Part shown: positions 4,803-6,883 of the stretch, one piece after another
Layout: the number at the start of each line of letters is the position of its first letter
Numbering within the stretch: the stretch's first letter is position 1
NCBI GenBank assembly: GCA_019090225.1
Contig: JAHRWI010000012.1
Coordinates: 1 to 6,883 of the forward strand
DNA: 6,883 bases
Origin: Porticoccaceae bacterium
Lineage (GTDB): Bacteria > Pseudomonadota > Gammaproteobacteria > Pseudomonadales > Porticoccaceae
Reading direction: 5' to 3'
Translations under genes and position numbers: made by a program
Notes under the pieces: generated by a model
What the model saw: only the letters and a program-made list of their open reading frames with translations
The model's database searches: none
What the model was told of the DNA's origin: nothing

Positions 4803-5705
4803 ATGAGTCGGTTCCAAAATATAGCTGTGGTTGCAAGACTGCGTCAGCCAGCGGTGGTAGAAAGCCTGCGTCGATTGGTCGACTTTCTCAAGGCTGATGG
4901 TCGCACAGTATTTGCTGAAGCCCTGACCGCCGAATCCCTTGATGATCCAAGCATTAAAACCATTAGCCGTAGCTCCCTCGAAGGAGTGGTTGATTTGGTT
5001 ATCGTCGTCGGCGGTGACGGCAGCATGTTGGGCGCAGCTCGCGCTCTGGTCGATCTGAATGTGCCCTTGCTTGGTCTGAATCGTGGGCGACTCGGTTTTC
5101 TGACTGATATCCACCCCGATGATATGGAGGAGAGTATTGGCCAGGTGCTGGCTGGAGAATTTCGCACCACAGATCGATTTTTACTTGAGATGGAAGTGGA
5201 GCGAAACGGCAAAACCATCGCCAATGGCCTCGCATTAAATGATCTTGTTTTACATCCTGGCAAATCCGTTCGGATGATGGAGCTGGAGCTTTATATCGAT
5301 GGCCAATTCGTCTATAGCCAACGCTCCGACGGTTTAATTGTGTCCACCCCGACCGGTTCTACCGCCTACGCATTATCTGCCGGTGGTCCGATTATGACCC
5401 CGGAGCTAAACGCAATGGTGCTAGTGCCCATGAATGCCCACACCCTGGCTAGTCGACCGATTGTGGTCAGCGGTGAAAGTCAGCTTGAAGTATTGGTGGG
5501 CACACGTAATGAACTTCATCCTCAGGTCAGTTGTGACGGTCAGGCGGACGTCACGACAGAACCGGGCGATGTGATTAAGATTAGGCGTAAAGCACAACCC
5601 CTGCGCCTAATACACCCTGTCGACCATAACTTTTACCAAACATGCCGTAATAAACTAGGCTGGGGGAAAAGACTAGACTCACTCCGCAATGACACGAGCA
5701 GCTAA
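4803..5705 (+). CDS. nadK: NAD kinase
   Basis: NadK phosphorylates NAD with ATP to NADP, the only de novo source of NADP(H), in the cytoplasm. The protein has 300 residues (E. coli 292). The N-terminal domain holds the signature GGDGSML at 70-76, with the catalytic Asp72, and NRGRLGFLTD at 93-102. The C-terminal beta domain shows LALNDLVL at 143-150, SDGLIVSTPTGSTAYALSAG at 175-194 (NAD and substrate binding) and CDGQ at 244-247. The end NFYQTCRNKLGWG (276-288) is typical of proteobacterial NadK. The ATG at 4803 is preceded only by a weak GAGAA (4792-4796). It is transcribed from its own promoter and is followed after 8 bases by glpG, probably in one operon. All catalytic motifs are intact. 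Confidence 0.98.
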   Translation: MSRFQNIAVVARLRQPAVVESLRRLVDFLKADGRTVFAEALTAESLDDPSIKTISRSSLEGVVDLVIVVGGDGSMLGAARALVDLNVPLLGLNRGRLGFLTDIHPDDMEESIGQVLAGEFRTTDRFLLEMEVERNGKTIANGLALNDLVLHPGKSVRMMELELYIDGQFVYSQRSDGLIVSTPTGSTAYALSAGGPIMTPELNAMVLVPMNAHTLASRPIVVSGESQLEVLVGTRNELHPQVSCDGQADVTTEPGDVIKIRRKAQPLRLIHPVDHNFYQTCRNKLGWGKRLDSLRNDTSS

Positions 5706-5713
5706 ATATTTCT

Positions 5714-6583
5714 ATGAATGACGGGTGGAGTGAAATAGAAGGTCTAGCCCCCAATGTCGACCTGGACGCTCTGGTGATTAACCTTAATCGACAACATATC
5801 GTACATAAAGTTATTCGAGAAAATGGTGAGACGCGCCTGTGGGTTAAGGATGCTGTCGATACACCAGTTGTACTTGAGATTATTAGTCAGGTGCGACGAA
5901 TGACGACTCTCAGCGCTCAGGAGGCAGCGACGAGGCCATCAAAACAATTGGTTCTACGAACCTATATGATACGTCTACCGATAACCTTGTTAGCACTTTT
6001 ACTGTGTATTCTTGGGACATTATTGGTGATATTTTTACCAAATTTGATGTCGATATTTACTTTTCAGGACTTCATTATCATCGACGAACGTGAAATCCAA
6101 TTTGAACCTATATTCGAAGTCTTTGAACAAAATCAGTGGTGGCGCCTAGTCACCCCGGCCTTTTTGCATTTTGGTCTTTTTCACATTGTTTTTAATGGCC
6201 TATGGCTGTGGGAGTTTGGGAAAAGAATTGAATTATTAACCGGCAGCGGGGCATATTTAATTCTTTTGTCAGGGTTGGCCATTGGCTCCAATGTTGGTCA
6301 ATATCTGTGGAGTGGCCCAGCATTATTTGGTGGATTTTCCGGGGTGGTATATGGCTTGTTGGGTTATATCTGGGTTCGTAATAAACGAAGTCCCGATCCT
6401 TTATTGGCATTACCACCGGCTATCTTTCCTTTGATGATAGCCTGGCTAGTTATCTGTTTGCTCGGTATTTTAGATTTGCTGCTCCAGGGAAGCGTTGCCA
6501 ATGGGGCCCATGTGAGTGGTTTGTTGATTGGCATGGTGTTTGGTGCCTTTGCTGGGCGGCGTGAGACTGAAGGGCTTAAGTGA
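5714..6583 (+). CDS. glpG: GlpG-type rhomboid intramembrane serine protease
   Basis: Rhomboids cut transmembrane helices of other proteins inside the bilayer. The 289-residue protein has the GlpG layout: a soluble cytoplasmic domain (about 1-75) and six membrane helices near 86-108, 147-168, 177-196, 204-221, 234-257 and 261-281. The catalytic dyad is Ser209 in GFSG (207-210, at the start of helix 4) and His266 in NGAHVSG (263-269, helix 6). The oxyanion-side residues His157 and Asn161 in HFGLFHIVFN are kept, as is WWR (142-144) in the first loop. It is therefore predicted active. There is no Shine-Dalgarno in the 8-base gap after nadK (bases before the ATG read TATTTCT), so initiation may be coupled to nadK termination. 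E. coli glpG lies with glpE and glpR; next to nadK is, as I recall, the pseudomonad position. Substrates are unknown. Confidence 0.94.
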   Translation: MNDGWSEIEGLAPNVDLDALVINLNRQHIVHKVIRENGETRLWVKDAVDTPVVLEIISQVRRMTTLSAQEAATRPSKQLVLRTYMIRLPITLLALLLCILGTLLVIFLPNLMSIFTFQDFIIIDEREIQFEPIFEVFEQNQWWRLVTPAFLHFGLFHIVFNGLWLWEFGKRIELLTGSGAYLILLSGLAIGSNVGQYLWSGPALFGGFSGVVYGLLGYIWVRNKRSPDPLLALPPAIFPLMIAWLVICLLGILDLLLQGSVANGAHVSGLLIGMVFGAFAGRRETEGLK

Positions 6584-6593
6584 AAAATCTGGT

Positions 6594-6860
6594 ATGAATA
6601 TTAAAGAACTTATAGCAATGATCGATCCTGATATTTACCAAAACCTCAAGCAGGCTGTAGAGCTAGGCAAGTGGAAAAATGGCACGGTCTTAAGCAAAGA
6701 ACAAAACGCCCTGTGTATGCAGGCGATTATCGCCTACGACATTAAGCATAAACCGGAACACCAACGGGTCGGTTATGTGGCTAAGCCTGGTGGTAGCTGT
6801 GCCACTTTGGATTTAAGGGACGATGCTGAACCGAGACCTGTCAAATTACCGGGGCAGTAA
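6594..6860 (+). CDS. DUF1315 / YeaC-like small cytoplasmic protein, function unknown
   Basis: The 88-residue product resembles E. coli YeaC (90 residues): MNIKELIAMIDPDIYQNLK at the start, then AVELGKWKNG (21-30), the best-kept stretch of the family, and a helical region with LSKEQNALCMQAIIAYD (33-49). It has no signal peptide or membrane segment. The C-terminal third (CATLDLRDDAEPRPVKLPG, 69-87) is polar and proline-rich, and I cannot match it to a domain. I chose the ATG at 6594, 10 bases after the glpG stop, because it begins where YeaC begins; a longer frame from 6528 would overlap glpG by 56 bases and add residues not seen in the family. The Shine-Dalgarno is weak. Position directly after glpG suggests the same operon. 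No function is established that I know of. Confidence 0.85.
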   Translation: MNIKELIAMIDPDIYQNLKQAVELGKWKNGTVLSKEQNALCMQAIIAYDIKHKPEHQRVGYVAKPGGSCATLDLRDDAEPRPVKLPGQ

Positions 6861-6883
6861 TTCGCAAACTGGAACCTTAACGC

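Noticed and set aside
4740..5263. Antisense open frames of 124 and 139 residues over nadK
   Set aside because: They overlap the certain nadK gene and its promoter, are low-complexity in Ser/Arg, and show no family features.
6528..6593. Longer version of the DUF1315 gene beginning at 6528
   Set aside because: The extra 22 residues lie inside glpG in another frame and are not part of YeaC-like proteins; the ATG at 6594 matches the family start.

Overview
This window is a stretch of core chromosome from a gammaproteobacterium. All eight complete or near-complete genes that can be assigned to a family, and the partial gene at the left edge, lie on the + strand. The order aroA(end)-cmk-rpsA-ihfB-lapA-pyrF-comEA-like is the usual one in Pseudomonas-, Marinobacter- and Cellvibrio-like bacteria. 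IhfB and PyrF are very close to the enterobacterial proteins. Base composition looks moderate (about half G+C by eye) and even across the genes. I see no insertion sequence, phage gene, tRNA, rRNA, CRISPR array or sign of recent transfer. I cannot name the genus.

Left part (1-3093), nucleotide and translation block. The tail of aroA (EPSP synthase, shikimate pathway) overlaps cmk (CMP/dCMP kinase) by one base. A 172-base gap follows that holds candidate promoters and a structured leader for rpsA (ribosomal protein S1, six S1 domains). Then comes ihfB (integration host factor beta). A strong intrinsic terminator at 3061-3093 closes the block.

Middle part (3100-4637). lapA, a small inner-membrane protein of lipopolysaccharide assembly, starts only 6 bases after the terminator T-tract and has no visible Shine-Dalgarno sequence. 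pyrF (OMP decarboxylase) follows. The lapB gene that often sits between lapA and pyrF is absent. Next is a secreted ComEA-like helix-hairpin-helix protein, preceded by a perfect 13-base palindrome and followed by an 11-bp hairpin at 4610-4637.

Right part (4638-6883), a second transcription unit. A perfect TATAAT box sits at the centre of a nested inverted repeat in front of nadK (NAD kinase). glpG (rhomboid intramembrane protease) follows after 8 bases, and a short DUF1315/YeaC-like gene after 10 more. From memory of pseudomonad genomes, nadK, glpG and the DUF1315 gene belong to one conserved neighbourhood leading towards pepN, so the junction near 4600-4760 probably joins two ancestral gene blocks.

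No undescribed multi-gene system is apparent. The points worth a second look are regulatory or synteny-based: the terminator set against the lapA start, the missing lapB, the hairpin over the pyrF ribosome-binding site, the palindrome before the comEA-like gene, and the dyad centred on the nadK -10 box. Coding assignments are firm; promoter and operator calls are by-eye and tentative.
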